From: Oscillospiraceae bacterium | GTDB taxonomy: Bacteria; Bacillota; Clostridia; Oscillospirales; Ruminococcaceae | Assembly (NCBI GenBank): GCA_009777725.1 | Contig: WRLG01000009.1 | Coordinates: 1-64,000, forward strand | DNA length: 64,000 nucleotides | Reading direction: 5' to 3' | In this document: positions 1 to 10,339 of the stretch, piece by piece | How positions within the stretch are numbered: position 1 is the stretch's first letter | How the letters are laid out: each line of letters begins with the position of its first letter | The notes under the pieces: model-generated | What the model was told of the DNA's origin: nothing | Database searches by the model: none | Seen by the model: the letters and a program-made list of their open reading frames with translations, nothing else | Made by a program: the position numbers and the translations under genes

Positions 1-20
1 GACAATCACCATTGATGCGG

Positions 21-59
21 CAATTAATTGTCAATCGTCAATTGTACATTGTCAATTGA
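21..59. repeat. AATTGTCAATTG-type simple repeat tract
   Basis: Short, imperfect CAATTG/TTGACA-type units are repeated here. The same sort of tract occurs at 19871-19907, 22595-22620 and 45854-45890, always at the edge of a gene. The tract lies just upstream of the helicase gene, whose ribosome binding site (TTAGGAGG) sits at about 126-133. Confidence 0.5.
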
Positions 60-138
60 ATAAAAGTTGGCGGTTGGAATTCGGGGGTTGAAAAGTTAAT
101 CCCCGACATCGAACCGCCAACGGAATTAGGAGGAAAAA

Positions 139-2262
139 ATGTTACCAATCACATCGGAAATTAAATATGTAATGCCCGGCGAAGTATCGGAAAAATATCT
201 CGACCCTAAAGACGGCGAGTCCTTAATTAAAAGAGCCGAGCATATATTCAAAGAAATCTTGCCGCCATACGGTTACGCCGTTCGGGACAAGCAAATTGAA
301 TTGGCACAGCACATTCTAACCGTCGCAGGCAAAAGAGGAATAACTCTCGCCGAATCCGAGGTTGGAACAGGCAAAACTCTCGCCTATCTCATTGCTGCCG
401 CTTTAATCAAACGGGGACGATTAAATGACTCATTTTTGCGGGGGCATTATCCCAACCAAAGCTATGCGGCTTCGGCAAATATGCCCGTTATAATTTCAAC
501 ATCAAGCATCGCTCTGCAAAATGCCATAATAAAAGATTATATTCCTGAATTATCAAAAATACTGTTAAAGCACGGAGTTATCCGTTCGCCGCTTACCGCA
601 GTAATCCGCAAGGGCAAGGAGCATTATATCTGCGAGAAAAGGCTTCAGCGGTTTTACAGCAAAGCAGATGAGGAGATTAAAACCTTGCTTTATCCGTTTC
701 TTGACAAGCACTCTGCATTTGATATGGCGGACAATAAGTTTGACGGTTTTTCATCATATATTAAGCGGAATATCTGCGTTTCGGGCAGGTGCAATGATGA
801 TTGCCCTCGCTTTGAAAAATGCCGATATTCGAGATATATTAAGAAAGCAACCAATGCAACTATTGACTTTCAAGTCACCAATCACAACTTTTTCTTAGCA
901 GATACTCGTCACAGAGCAGAGGGGAAATGCCCGCTACTTCCTAATTATCAGCTTGCGATTATAGACGAAGCCCATAAATTCTTGTCGGCGGCTCGGTCGA
1001 TGTATGGCTTGGAACTTGCCGAATGCGAAATATATGAGCTTTGCGGGGAAATCCACAGCTTTACATTTGAAAATTCAAGCGGCGGCGTAAATGTACATAA
1101 ACTTACCAAAAAGTTAGAGGGGCAAGGGCAAAGGCTGTTTAGAAAATTAACCGCCAACATTCCCGAAGAACAGCCCAATGATGAAACGGAACGCTACCCT
1201 GCAATTTTTGATTCGGACGTTGACCGTCACTTAAAAAACATCTCCTCTATTTCGCAAAATTTGATTTACGCTATAGAAGACAGCCGAATCCAAGAATTTC
1301 ATAAATCCCGCAGGGCGACGGCTTTATGGAAACTTAACGAACTAAGCGAACGTGCGGCATCGCTCCGAAAGCAAGCTGAACTTATCTTTTGGCTCGAAAA
1401 AGAAAAGTTAGGAGATAGGGCATTTTCAACGCTCCACTCAATCCCAAAAGACATTGACGTTCGCTTGCATAAAGATTTATGGAGCAAAGGAATTCCGATT
1501 ATTTTAACATCGGGAACGCTTTCGGCTTCGGGCGATTTTACAAGAGCCAAAGAAACTCTCGGACTTGATAAAATACCGCAACATAAACTGTTTAGTGCAA
1601 CAATGGCATCGCCGTTTGACTACAAAAACAATACGCTTTTGTATATCAGCGAAACAACGCTTTTCCCTGATAACAACAAAGAATATCTCATAAATATTGC
1701 CAACGAGATCGAGAAATTAATCAAAGCTTCAAACGGTCACGCCGCCGTTCTGTTCACTTCCTACAACGCTATGGGTCAGGTACACACTATCCTAAAAAGT
1801 CGCAATCTGCCGTTTCCGATGTTCCGTCTTGAACGAGGCGGGGTAAATGCAATAGAGAAATTTAAGAAAAGCGGAAACGGCGTGTTGTTGGCTTCGGGGG
1901 CATTATGGGAGGGCATTGATATACCCGGCGATACTCTTTCAATGCTAATCATTGTCAAACTCCCGTTTGCTGTTCCCGATTCAATCGGCGATTACGAGCG
2001 TTCTTTATGCGGCAACATTGAGGAATACAAGGCAAAAGCAATTGTCCCCGATATGCTTGTTAAACTCAAACAAGGCTTCGGGCGGCTGATTCGCTCCGAA
2101 ACCGATACAGGCGTTTGTGCTATTTTAGACAGTCGAGTAAATTCGCATGGTTCATATCGGAGTAAAGTTTTAGCGACTTTGCCTGAATGTCGGGTAACTT
2201 CTGATATTTTGGAGGTTAGGGAATTTATTTGTTGTAAGAAATCGCGGGGATATTTTAGATAA
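139..2262 (+). CDS. DinG/Rad3-like ATP-dependent DNA helicase
   Basis: A 707-residue superfamily 2 helicase of the XPD/Rad3/DinG type. Visible motifs are Walker A (GTGKT, about residues 76-80), Walker B DEAH (276-279, in IIDEAHK), and a motif VI-like QGFGRLIRSE near residue 655. Cysteines at about 165, 213, 218, 222 and 228 lie where XPD-like helicases hold a 4Fe-4S cluster; cluster binding is an inference. A strong AGGAGG stands 6-7 nt before the ATG. The gene is followed after 15 nt by a small DUF6870-like gene and then by serine recombinases, so it is probably cargo of an integrative element rather than the housekeeping DinG. Confidence 0.82.
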   Translation: MLPITSEIKYVMPGEVSEKYLDPKDGESLIKRAEHIFKEILPPYGYAVRDKQIELAQHILTVAGKRGITLAESEVGTGKTLAYLIAAALIKRGRLNDSFLRGHYPNQSYAASANMPVIISTSSIALQNAIIKDYIPELSKILLKHGVIRSPLTAVIRKGKEHYICEKRLQRFYSKADEEIKTLLYPFLDKHSAFDMADNKFDGFSSYIKRNICVSGRCNDDCPRFEKCRYSRYIKKATNATIDFQVTNHNFFLADTRHRAEGKCPLLPNYQLAIIDEAHKFLSAARSMYGLELAECEIYELCGEIHSFTFENSSGGVNVHKLTKKLEGQGQRLFRKLTANIPEEQPNDETERYPAIFDSDVDRHLKNISSISQNLIYAIEDSRIQEFHKSRRATALWKLNELSERAASLRKQAELIFWLEKEKLGDRAFSTLHSIPKDIDVRLHKDLWSKGIPIILTSGTLSASGDFTRAKETLGLDKIPQHKLFSATMASPFDYKNNTLLYISETTLFPDNNKEYLINIANEIEKLIKASNGHAAVLFTSYNAMGQVHTILKSRNLPFPMFRLERGGVNAIEKFKKSGNGVLLASGALWEGIDIPGDTLSMLIIVKLPFAVPDSIGDYERSLCGNIEEYKAKAIVPDMLVKLKQGFGRLIRSETDTGVCAILDSRVNSHGSYRSKVLATLPECRVTSDILEVREFICCKKSRGYFR

Positions 2263-2277
2263 CGGGAGGTTGAAGTT

Positions 2278-2523
2278 ATGATTTCAAGTCTTGAACATAT
2301 GAAAAATATTGACGTTCGCACGGTAAATCCCGACGAGCTTGTCGACATTAAGAGTGTAACAATTAATACAACTTTACCGCAAAATGAGCGGTTGCTTGAC
2401 TATTTGGGGCAAATCAAAAATCCCTATTGTTTTAAGCACGGTAAAACTGTGATAAAGATAGCTTTTGCAGATACGGAGGCTACGTTGGAGGACAGGCTTG
2501 AGAAGTATCTGCTTTCAATCTGA
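2278..2523 (+). CDS. Small DUF6870-like protein of mobile elements
   Basis: An 81-residue acidic protein with no signal peptide or membrane segment. Its pattern (MKNIDVRTV near residue 10, then LLDYLGQIKNPYCFKHG and KIAFADTEATLEDRL) resembles the DUF6870 proteins that often accompany integrative elements of gut Firmicutes. No function is known. The ATG follows a GGGAGG site 8 nt upstream, and the gene is probably cotranscribed with the helicase 15 nt before it. The family assignment is from memory of the sequence pattern and should be taken as likely rather than certain. Confidence 0.65.
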   Translation: MISSLEHMKNIDVRTVNPDELVDIKSVTINTTLPQNERLLDYLGQIKNPYCFKHGKTVIKIAFADTEATLEDRLEKYLLSI

Positions 2524-2706
2524 GTTCGTCATAACCGATAAAATAACTATACTTTTTTCTACCCCGAAAGCCAAATAAAGACTTGCAAACCGCCCTCAAC
2601 TATGTTAACATAGAATTGGGATTAATACGGCGGAACTCTGCGTGTTGTTGGCTTTGGCAAGCAATTCTTGTTTGCTTCGGGTAAATAACATACGGAGGTT
2701 TTTTGC

Positions 2707-4359
2707 ATGGAAAATACTATTAAACAATGGCAAGCTGCCATTTATCTGCGGCTTTCAAAAGAGGACGGCGACAAAGAGGAATCGGACAGCATAACTAATC
2801 AGCGAGAATTATTGCTCTCACATATTGAGCGGAATCTGCCCGATGTTTCGATTGTAACAGAAAAGGTTGACGACGGATTTTCGGGGGCGAATTTTCAACG
2901 TCCGAAATTTATTGAAATGATGGAAGAAATTAAAGCGGGGAAAATCAACTGCGTAATAGTCAAGGATTTATCTCGCTTCGGCAGAGATTTCGGGGAATCG
3001 GGAAAGTATATTGAACACGTTTTTCCTTTCCTCGGAGTTCGGTTTATTTCAGTCAATGACGGCTACGATTCGCTCAACAAAAAAGACAGAAATTCAGATT
3101 TAGTCGTTCCCGTCCTAAACCTGATAAACGATGCTTATTGCAGGGATATATCGGTTAAAATCCGCAGTCAGCTTGAAACTAAGCGTAAGAAAGGCGATTT
3201 TATCGGAGCATTTGCAGTTTACGGATATGTGCGTGATATGAATAATCGGAATAAACTCGTTGTTGATGAAGCCGCCGCCGATATTGTGAAACTCATATTT
3301 CGTTGGAAACTTGACGGAATGAGTGCATTGGCAATTTCAGATAAACTCAACAAGATGGGCGTTTTATCTCCATATGAATACAAAAAGTCGCTTGGGTTGA
3401 ATTATTCCGCTCCGTTTGCCAAATCAAGCAGGACATTATGGTCTGCGGTTGCCGTTTTTCGCATTTTAAAAGATGAAACTTATCTCGGAGTTATGGTTCA
3501 AGGCAAATGCTCAACGCCGAATCACAAAGTTAAAAAGCGATTTATCAAACCCGAATCAGATTGGGCAAGAGTAGGCGGAACACACGAGGCGATTGTCGCA
3601 CTTGACGACTTTAACCTTGCCGCAAGATTAATGGAATCCGATACACGAACATCGCCGGGGGCTGAAACAGTCTATCCGTTTTCGGGAATGGCAAAATGCG
3701 GATTATGCGGCGAGAACATGATTCGCAAGACTGTTAAATCAAACGGCAAAAGCTATGTATATTATGTCTGTTGCCGCAGTTGCAAAGGTGTTCGCATTGC
3801 TGAAAAAGATTTAACCCAAGCGGCGGAAATTACACTTCGTTCGCATATTAACAACATCATTAATCTTGAACGCATACTTGATTTCATAGACGGTTTGCCG
3901 CTAAAAAAAGACGAGGTTCAAAAATTAGATGGGCAAATAACAGCACGCCGCTACGAGATTGAGCGTTACGAAAAGCTTGTGTTTTCATTGTATGAAAGCC
4001 TGCAAAGCGGGGTTATAACCGAAGAGGAATACCGTCAAATGAAAGCTCGGTATAATAATCTAAAAAACGATGCCGAGCAAGCGGTTTTGTCGCTTTCAAA
4101 AGAAATTGACGATATTATCTCACTCGGAGGGGAGAAAAATAATTGGATTGAACATTTTCGTCAGCATAATGATTTCACAAATATAACCCGCAGAATGGTG
4201 ATTACTTTGTTTGATGTAATAACAGTTTATCCTGAGTCAAGGCTTGATGTTTTATTTCGCTATCGCTATGACTATGAAAGAGCAATTAGTTTTGCATTGG
4301 CTGTCAGCCAAATTCACAAAATTCCCGAAGCTGAAGTTCTGAGAGAGGGGGCGGCGTAA
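2707..4359 (+). CDS. Large serine recombinase 1
   Basis: A 550-residue site-specific recombinase of the TndX/TnpX type. The N-terminal resolvase domain has the catalytic serine at residue 17 (YLRLSKEDGD) and the conserved VKDLSRFGR helix near 95. The central recombinase domain follows. A zinc ribbon has CGLC near 335 and CCRSC near 360, and a coiled-coil C-terminal region runs from about 400 to 480. GGAGG lies 7-8 nt before the ATG. The next recombinase gene starts directly after the stop codon, so the two are surely translated together. Such enzymes cut, invert or integrate circular DNA between attachment sites, which are not identifiable here. Confidence 0.9.
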   Translation: MENTIKQWQAAIYLRLSKEDGDKEESDSITNQRELLLSHIERNLPDVSIVTEKVDDGFSGANFQRPKFIEMMEEIKAGKINCVIVKDLSRFGRDFGESGKYIEHVFPFLGVRFISVNDGYDSLNKKDRNSDLVVPVLNLINDAYCRDISVKIRSQLETKRKKGDFIGAFAVYGYVRDMNNRNKLVVDEAAADIVKLIFRWKLDGMSALAISDKLNKMGVLSPYEYKKSLGLNYSAPFAKSSRTLWSAVAVFRILKDETYLGVMVQGKCSTPNHKVKKRFIKPESDWARVGGTHEAIVALDDFNLAARLMESDTRTSPGAETVYPFSGMAKCGLCGENMIRKTVKSNGKSYVYYVCCRSCKGVRIAEKDLTQAAEITLRSHINNIINLERILDFIDGLPLKKDEVQKLDGQITARRYEIERYEKLVFSLYESLQSGVITEEEYRQMKARYNNLKNDAEQAVLSLSKEIDDIISLGGEKNNWIEHFRQHNDFTNITRRMVITLFDVITVYPESRLDVLFRYRYDYERAISFALAVSQIHKIPEAEVLREGAA

Positions 4360-6060
4360 ATGGCAAGAGTAAGCAGAAAGGGTAAAGGCACGGCGGGAAC
4401 TGTCGCCGCCGAACCCTCAATTAGAATATGGAATACAGCCGTTTACGCTCGGCTCTCGGTTGAAGATAGCGGGCGTAGAGGAGCGGACACGATTGAAACT
4501 CAAATTGAATTGGTATCATCGTATATATCGCAACAACCGCATTTATCGCAATTTGACATATATGCAGACAACGGTGTAAGCGGAAAGGACTTCGAGCGAC
4601 CGTCATGGAATCGGCTTATGGACGATATTAAATTCGGCAAAGTTGACTGCGTTGTCGTCAAGGATTTATCTCGGTTTTCACGCAATTATATTGAAACTAT
4701 TGAATATATAGAGAAGATATTTCCTTTTATGGGCGTTAGGTTTATCAGCGTGAATGATGGTTACGACAGCGTGGTATCAACAGGGAATAACGAGCGATTG
4801 ATTATTGCTTTGAAATCTCTTGTGAACGACCAATATTTAAAGGATATTTCGAGAAAAATATGCTCATCGGTGAAACTAAGGCAGGAGCGGGGCGAGTATA
4901 CCAGAGGTTTCGCTCCATACGGGTATTCAAAATCAGATATTGAAAAAAACAAGCTGATTGTTAATCCCGATACAGCTCCTGCTGTCAGAAATATGTTTGA
5001 ATGGCGTGCGGAAGGATTAAGTCATGCCAGAATATGCAAAAGGCTCAACGAACTTAATATTCCTACTCCAAATGAATATGTCCGGCAAAAGTTTGATAAA
5101 TTTCACAGCGATTTTTTCAAATCTTCCGGTTGGAGAACACAGACTCTTAAAGGAATACTGGCAAATCCTGTATACATCGGAACGCTTGAACTTGGCAAGC
5201 AATGTCAAAGGCTTTATGAACACAAGCCCTGCACCAACGTCCCACGCGAGGAATGGCTGAAATTTGAAAATGTCCACGAGCCTATTATAAGCATGGAGTT
5301 GTGGGAAAAGGTTCAGTCTGTCGATAAAGCGGCAAGAGAGGCTTATCCCAAAAGTGCCGACCGCCCTCCGAGAGAGGAAAATCTCTTTAAGAGTTATATG
5401 ATTTGCGGCATATGCAGGGCGAAAATGTCAAGGCAATATAGCCAAAAAACTATGGTAAGCGGGAAGATTTGGAGTACATATTATTATCTCTGCCCCTTAC
5501 ACAAAGAGCATCCTGCGGAACAATCTTATCGCTCCATACGTTACGATACAGTTGAGAATTCGGTGTTTCCTTTAGTTTTTGAAAGACTTAAATCTGCGGC
5601 AAATCTCGGCGAAATTATCGCTAAGAGAATGAAGCGGCAAAGTAATCCGAAAGACGTTCTTAACGCCGAAATAACCCGCATTTCGTGCGAATTAGAGGTG
5701 ATAAATCAGCGTATTGCAGGACTGTATGAAAATTACGTTGACAAACTGCTGACCGAGCAAGAATATGTCGGTTTTAAAGCTGAATATTCAAATCGGGCTG
5801 AAACACTTAAACAGAGAATTGACGAGTTATCGCAACGTGCGGCGGTTATATCTGACATATCTGAATCGGATAACAAGTGGCTGAAAGCGGCGAGGGATTT
5901 TCAAAATCCGAAAAAACTCACAAGAGAAATGCTCGAAGCAATTGTTGAACGGATTGAAGTTTTCGGCAATGACCGTATTGAGGTTATTTGGAAATTCAAA
6001 GATGAATTTGAGTTGCTTCAATCAATAGCGGCACAAGAATTTGAAGAGGGGGTTGCGTGA
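4360..6060 (+). CDS. Large serine recombinase 2
   Basis: A 566-residue serine recombinase. A basic N-terminal tail of about 25 residues precedes the catalytic motif VYARLSVED (serine about residue 33), VVKDLSRFSRNY near 110 and a zinc ribbon with CGIC near 350. A coiled coil lies near 430-500. The ATG follows the stop of recombinase 1 with no gap, and its own stop overlaps the start of recombinase 3 (TGATG). Three recombinases arranged head to tail like this are seen at the ends of some Firmicutes integrative elements. Whether they act together or separately cannot be told from sequence. Confidence 0.9.
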   Translation: MARVSRKGKGTAGTVAAEPSIRIWNTAVYARLSVEDSGRRGADTIETQIELVSSYISQQPHLSQFDIYADNGVSGKDFERPSWNRLMDDIKFGKVDCVVVKDLSRFSRNYIETIEYIEKIFPFMGVRFISVNDGYDSVVSTGNNERLIIALKSLVNDQYLKDISRKICSSVKLRQERGEYTRGFAPYGYSKSDIEKNKLIVNPDTAPAVRNMFEWRAEGLSHARICKRLNELNIPTPNEYVRQKFDKFHSDFFKSSGWRTQTLKGILANPVYIGTLELGKQCQRLYEHKPCTNVPREEWLKFENVHEPIISMELWEKVQSVDKAAREAYPKSADRPPREENLFKSYMICGICRAKMSRQYSQKTMVSGKIWSTYYYLCPLHKEHPAEQSYRSIRYDTVENSVFPLVFERLKSAANLGEIIAKRMKRQSNPKDVLNAEITRISCELEVINQRIAGLYENYVDKLLTEQEYVGFKAEYSNRAETLKQRIDELSQRAAVISDISESDNKWLKAARDFQNPKKLTREMLEAIVERIEVFGNDRIEVIWKFKDEFELLQSIAAQEFEEGVA

Positions 6061-7434
6061 TGTCGGCTATAGCGTTATATCTCAGAATTTCACAAGATGA
6101 TAACAACACGGACGAGAGTTGTAGTATTGCAAATCAACGCAATTTGCTTAGTTCCTATGTCGCTAATGATTCCGTTTTCTCAGGTTGCGAGATTCTTGAA
6201 TTTGCAGATGATGGTTGGTCGGGTATGAATTTTGAACGCCCGAAAGTACAGGAATTGCTTGAATTAGCGAAACGGGGAAAGATTCAGACTATAATTGTCA
6301 AAGATTTAAGCCGTTGGGGTAGGAATTATTCGGAAGTCAATGAGCATCTTGACAGGATTTTCCCCTTTCTCAACATTCGTTTTATCAGCGTTAATGATAA
6401 TTACGACAGCTTGGATTATAAAGGGCAAACCGCTCCGCTTGACGTTGCTTTCAGTTCCCTTATGCACGATATTTATTGCAGGGAATTATCTGAAAAAGTG
6501 AAACAAAGTCATTTAGCAAAAGCACTTAAAGGCGAATATATCTGCGGCACGGAATTTTTCGGCTACGCTCGTTCTAAAACAGAAAAAAACAAGCTTGTTG
6601 TTGACGAAACGGCGGCTGTTACTATCAAACGTATTTTTGATATGGCTTGCGAGGGTATATCCGCCGCAAAAATTGCCGCCGCCCTTAATGAGGATAATGT
6701 TGATACAGCCTTAACTTTAAGGGGGCGAAACGGCAAATCGACTCTTGGTTTTAAGCTTGATGAAAAGGGACGTTCATATTGGGCGGCGACACAGATTGCA
6801 CGGATATTAAGCGATGAGCGATACACGGGAACAATGGTTTGTTTCAAAACAAGACCTGTTTCGCCCGGCAGTAACAAAGATTTGAAATTGCCGGAAGCCG
6901 TCATACTGCATTTGCAAAAGCGCTAAACTCAAAAGAGGGCAAGGTTGTTATGACGGAAAAATATATCTTGATGATTTAAAATCAATTATTCTATCGGCGG
7001 TAAAAGCTGAAGCCCAAAAAGTTTTTGACAATCGGCAGAAAATCAGAGCGGCAGACAAACAAAGCAATTCAGGAAAAGCAGAGATTTTAGCGGAACATAA
7101 GCAACTACTATCACGAATCGGACAGTTGGAACTCCAAGTCATTGTTCTTTATGAGGGTTTTGCAGACGGAAAGCTTGATAAGACCGAATACATCAAAGCA
7201 AAATCGGATTTAAATGCGAAATTATATAATGCGAAAATCAGTTTGACTGAGTTGGATTTTAAACTGCAAGGTTTTGAGGAACATACAGTAAAGCATGATG
7301 ATGAGCCGCTATTAAAACGCATTTTGGACTCCGAAGATTTGACGAAAGAGATGATTTCGCCGATTGACAAAATTATTGTTTATGACCCTGAACGAATTGA
7401 GATTCGGTTTGATTTTGGGGATACGAATATTTGA
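6060..7434 (+). pseudogene. Large serine recombinase 3, internally deleted and frameshifted
   Basis: The first 275 or so codons encode a good resolvase domain: catalytic serine in LYLRISQDD near residue 11, VKDLSRWGRNY, and the start of the recombinase domain. Near 6895 the reading frame breaks and stops at 6926. The homologous frame resumes one frame over with the second half of the zinc ribbon (SYCICKSAKLK at about 6901) and runs to 7434 with the usual coiled-coil tail. The two parts total about 455 codons against about 550-570 in the neighbours. Roughly 90-100 codons, including the first CxxC and its flank, are therefore missing. The start ATG overlaps the preceding stop. Confidence 0.85.
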
Positions 7435-7562
7435 GTTTATTTAAATTGCGGCGGCGGTGATTGGGTTCATTGCCGCTTTCTTTAAATCTAAAAAGCATAA
7501 GAGTTCTTGCCTTTGCTTTGCTCAAAGACATAGAAAGTTTACAATATTTTTTTAGTCTTTGC

Positions 7563-9173
7563 TTGACAGAAGCTTATTTGCGGCTATCAAAAGAGGACGG
7601 TGACAAAGTTGAAAGTGACAGCATTGCAACGCAAAAAGCGATTTTGGAGCGGTATTGCAAAGAGCATAAAATCGGCGTTTTTGATATGTATATCGACGAT
7701 GGCTGGAGCGGTATGAATTTTCGCAGACCCGCTTTTCAACGAATGAAATCCGACATTGAGGCGGGGAAAATCATGCAAGTTATAACCAAAGATTTATCCC
7801 GCTTGGGGCGTGAATATCTTGAAACGGGAATGTATATTGAGATATTTTTTGCGAATTACGGCGTTCAATATATCGCTGTGAATGACAATGTGGACAGCAA
7901 AATCGGCACGGGAATGGATATTATGCCGTTCAAAAATCTCATAAACGATATGTCGTCAAAAGACACGTCAAAAAAGGTGAAAACAGCGTTAATCGCTCGG
8001 CAAAAGCAGGGAAAATTCATTGGAAACAAAGCTCCCTACGGCTACAAAAAAGACCCGAATGATAAAAATCATTTGGTGATTGATGAGCGTTTCGCACCTG
8101 TTGTCCGCAAGATTTTTACGCTTGCAAAAGACGGTTTGGGTATTGCAAAAATCCGCAAAATTCTGACGGAAGAAAAAATCCCCCGCCCCGCCGCAAGTGC
8201 AAATGACGACGGTCACAATATGGCAAATTGCAACCTTGAATCTGAAGAAAACCGCTGCTTTTGGAGTAATAATTCTGTGCGTGATATTCTGCGGAATCCT
8301 GTTTATGCGGGACATATCGCTGGGCAAAAAAGACCGAAAGTTTCAATGAAAAGTGAGAAGCGGGAACGTATGCCGAGCGACAAATATTTTGTTGTTGAGG
8401 ACTGTCACGAACCGATTATTACGCCCGATGAATGGAGGCTTGTGCAAGACTTGATTACAAGCCGTTCGCGCGGGAAAATGGGTAGTGCGGGCTATGAAAA
8501 TATCTTTGCGGGGATTGTGAAATGTGAAACTTGCGGTTACGCAATGACGGCGGCAAAAGCCAATCGGCGCAAGCGTCCCGACATTATCGACTGCGTTCAA
8601 TATTCGTGCAACAACTACCGCACTTACGGTACTTCCGCTTGCACAATTCACGCTTGTGAAGCACGGGATTTGCACGATGTCGTACTCGCCGATATTCAAA
8701 AACACGCTGAATTAGCAGTCAACAACGACCGAAAAATGGCACAGAGAATCGCAAAACAACTGAATTTGACGGGGCAAAAAGAAAGCAGCTCCGCTAAAAA
8801 AGAACTTGCAAAATCAAAGACACGATTAGCTGAACTTGACAGGCTTTTTGCGAAACTCTACGAGGACAGAGCAGCCGAAGAAATCAGCGAATACAACTAT
8901 AAAAAGTTATCCGCAAATTACGAGCGTGAACAAATTGAGTTGGAACGTAAAATCGGCGAACTGGAGCAGGAAATGTTAAAAAACAAGGTTGATTTGAATA
9001 ATGCCGAACTGTTCATTACAAACATCAAAGAATGTGCGGAAATCACGGAGCTATCGGCGGCGTTGCTTAATCGCTTAATCGACAAAATTACCATTTCCGA
9101 ACGTGAAATGATTGACGGCGAAGTCACACAGAAAATCACAATTTATTATAAGTTTATCGGGAATTTCACGTGA
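7563..9173 (+). CDS. Large serine recombinase 4, native start lost or non-canonical
   Basis: About 535 residues of a serine recombinase: AYLRLSKEDGDK with the catalytic serine, ITKDLSRLGREY, a recombinase domain, a zinc ribbon (CETCGYAM and CNNY/CTIH), a coiled coil, and a DUF4368-like C-terminus ending IYYKFIG. There is no ATG before the catalytic serine. The frame stays open back to a TTG at 7461, but the 34 extra residues look like chance coding and no Shine-Dalgarno stands before that TTG. I place the start at TTG 7563, just before the conserved region, as a guess. The gene may have been joined to foreign upstream DNA by recombination and may not be expressed. Confidence 0.7.
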   Translation: MTEAYLRLSKEDGDKVESDSIATQKAILERYCKEHKIGVFDMYIDDGWSGMNFRRPAFQRMKSDIEAGKIMQVITKDLSRLGREYLETGMYIEIFFANYGVQYIAVNDNVDSKIGTGMDIMPFKNLINDMSSKDTSKKVKTALIARQKQGKFIGNKAPYGYKKDPNDKNHLVIDERFAPVVRKIFTLAKDGLGIAKIRKILTEEKIPRPAASANDDGHNMANCNLESEENRCFWSNNSVRDILRNPVYAGHIAGQKRPKVSMKSEKRERMPSDKYFVVEDCHEPIITPDEWRLVQDLITSRSRGKMGSAGYENIFAGIVKCETCGYAMTAAKANRRKRPDIIDCVQYSCNNYRTYGTSACTIHACEARDLHDVVLADIQKHAELAVNNDRKMAQRIAKQLNLTGQKESSSAKKELAKSKTRLAELDRLFAKLYEDRAAEEISEYNYKKLSANYEREQIELERKIGELEQEMLKNKVDLNNAELFITNIKECAEITELSAALLNRLIDKITISEREMIDGEVTQKITIYYKFIGNFT

Positions 9174-9185
9174 AATTCCCTTACA

Positions 9186-9854
9186 TTAAATAAATGCAAC
9201 GTGAAGTTTGTCCGACTTCTGCGGGACGCCACGGGGCGGGGCATCCAAATCATGCAAAGCAATCAATTTATTTTGCATATTTGTCCCCGAACCCATCGTC
9301 GCCGTTGAGCCAAGCAAAACCTGCACTTTACCCTGCCTAACCTTTGAAAAAAGCTCTTTTTTCTTGTCCTCGCTGTCAAATTCGTGAATAAATGCAACCT
9401 CTTCTTTCGCAACTCCTTTTGCTACAAGTTTATCACGAATGTCATCGTAAACATTGAAAAAACCGTTATTTTTCGGTGTTGAAAAATCGCAGAAAATTAA
9501 TTGTGTGGATTTTTGCGGCGTTGCGTCAAGATGAGTTTTGTGGACATTATCAACGCAGACGCTGACTTTAGTACCCGGTTCATCGAGCAAAAGCGGGTTA
9601 ATTAATCTTGAATCCGATCCGATTTTAAGCCCACCATTTGTGATGCAAAGCATATTGTCCTGTTCGGGTGGAACCTCTTTTCGCTGAACTTTTACGGCAC
9701 GTTTCGACAAATCCGCAACCATCTCTTTTTGGTGCTGTGTCGGCTGAACGACAACATTATGAAATGTCACATTCGGCACTTTCAAATCGGGTAACATATC
9801 GGCAGTTTTAATGTCGGCACATTCTTTGAATATACCCATAGAAAGTGATTGCAC
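9186..9854 (-). pseudogene. Fragment of conjugative-element SNF2 helicase/DNA methylase
   Basis: A 222-codon fragment matching the C-terminal helicase part of the very large SNF2/methylase proteins of Tn1549-like elements. Diagnostic stretches are HNVVVQPTQHQKEMV, RLINPLL, KSTQLIFCDFSTPKN and GSTATMGSGTNMQ (a helicase motif V-like region). Near 9232 the frame shifts: DAPPRGVP is read where the adjacent frame gives the expected PWRPAE. Homology stops before the motif VI QxxGRxxRQ segment. The 5' side abuts DNA of an unrelated gene on the other strand. Intact family members exceed 2000 residues, so this is a remnant. Confidence 0.8.
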
Positions 9855-9859
9855 AACGT

Positions 9860-10339
9860 GGAATAGCGTTATTGACGGACAAACCCCGACTAATACATCA
9901 TCTAATCTTTGGAAAAATTATGAATTATTCAAAGGGAAAATACAGGACAGCGATTATTCATTGCAAGAAATATTTGAGGCTATTGGAAAATTAGAAATTG
10001 TCTATATTCAGCTGGAAACAGGAAAAGAGAATCCGCAAATAATATTCGAGAGCATTAATTCAACAGGACTTTCTTTAACACAAGGGGATTTGATAAGAAA
10101 TTTTCTGCTGATGAATTGCGAATCATAGGAAAAACAAATACACCTCTATAAGGATTACTGGGTTAAAATATAACAGCACTTGACGACACTTATGATTCCG
10201 GATTTTGTGCGGGACTATTTCTCTATGAAAATGAGTAATTTAGTAAATAAAAATGATGTTTACAAAAAGTTTAAGCTTTATTTTGCGAAAGAATATAGTG
10301 GCACAGAAGAGGATTACCTAAAAGAATTATGTCGTTATT
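9860..10339 (+). pseudogene. Remnant of DUF262 (GmrS/GmrSD-like) gene
   Basis: In one frame the sequence shows NPQIIFESINSTGLSLTQGDLIRNF, the typical DUF262 core (an asparagine-serine-threonine-glycine turn before LTQGDLIRN). It then continues through an in-frame TAG at 10126 and a TAA near 10171 into YKDYWVKI, DFVRDYFSMK and KNDVYKKFKLYF, and ends at a TAA near 10350. These later blocks also fit DUF262 proteins. The two nonsense codons and the missing N-terminus mark it as dead. DUF262 proteins are often nucleases of type IV restriction systems. The left edge meets the antisense helicase remnant at about 9855. Confidence 0.7.

Noticed and set aside
9811..9860. ATG at 9811 as the start of the DUF262 gene
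   Set aside because: The first codons lie inside the helicase fragment on the other strand, and the later frame has nonsense codons. The start is accidental.
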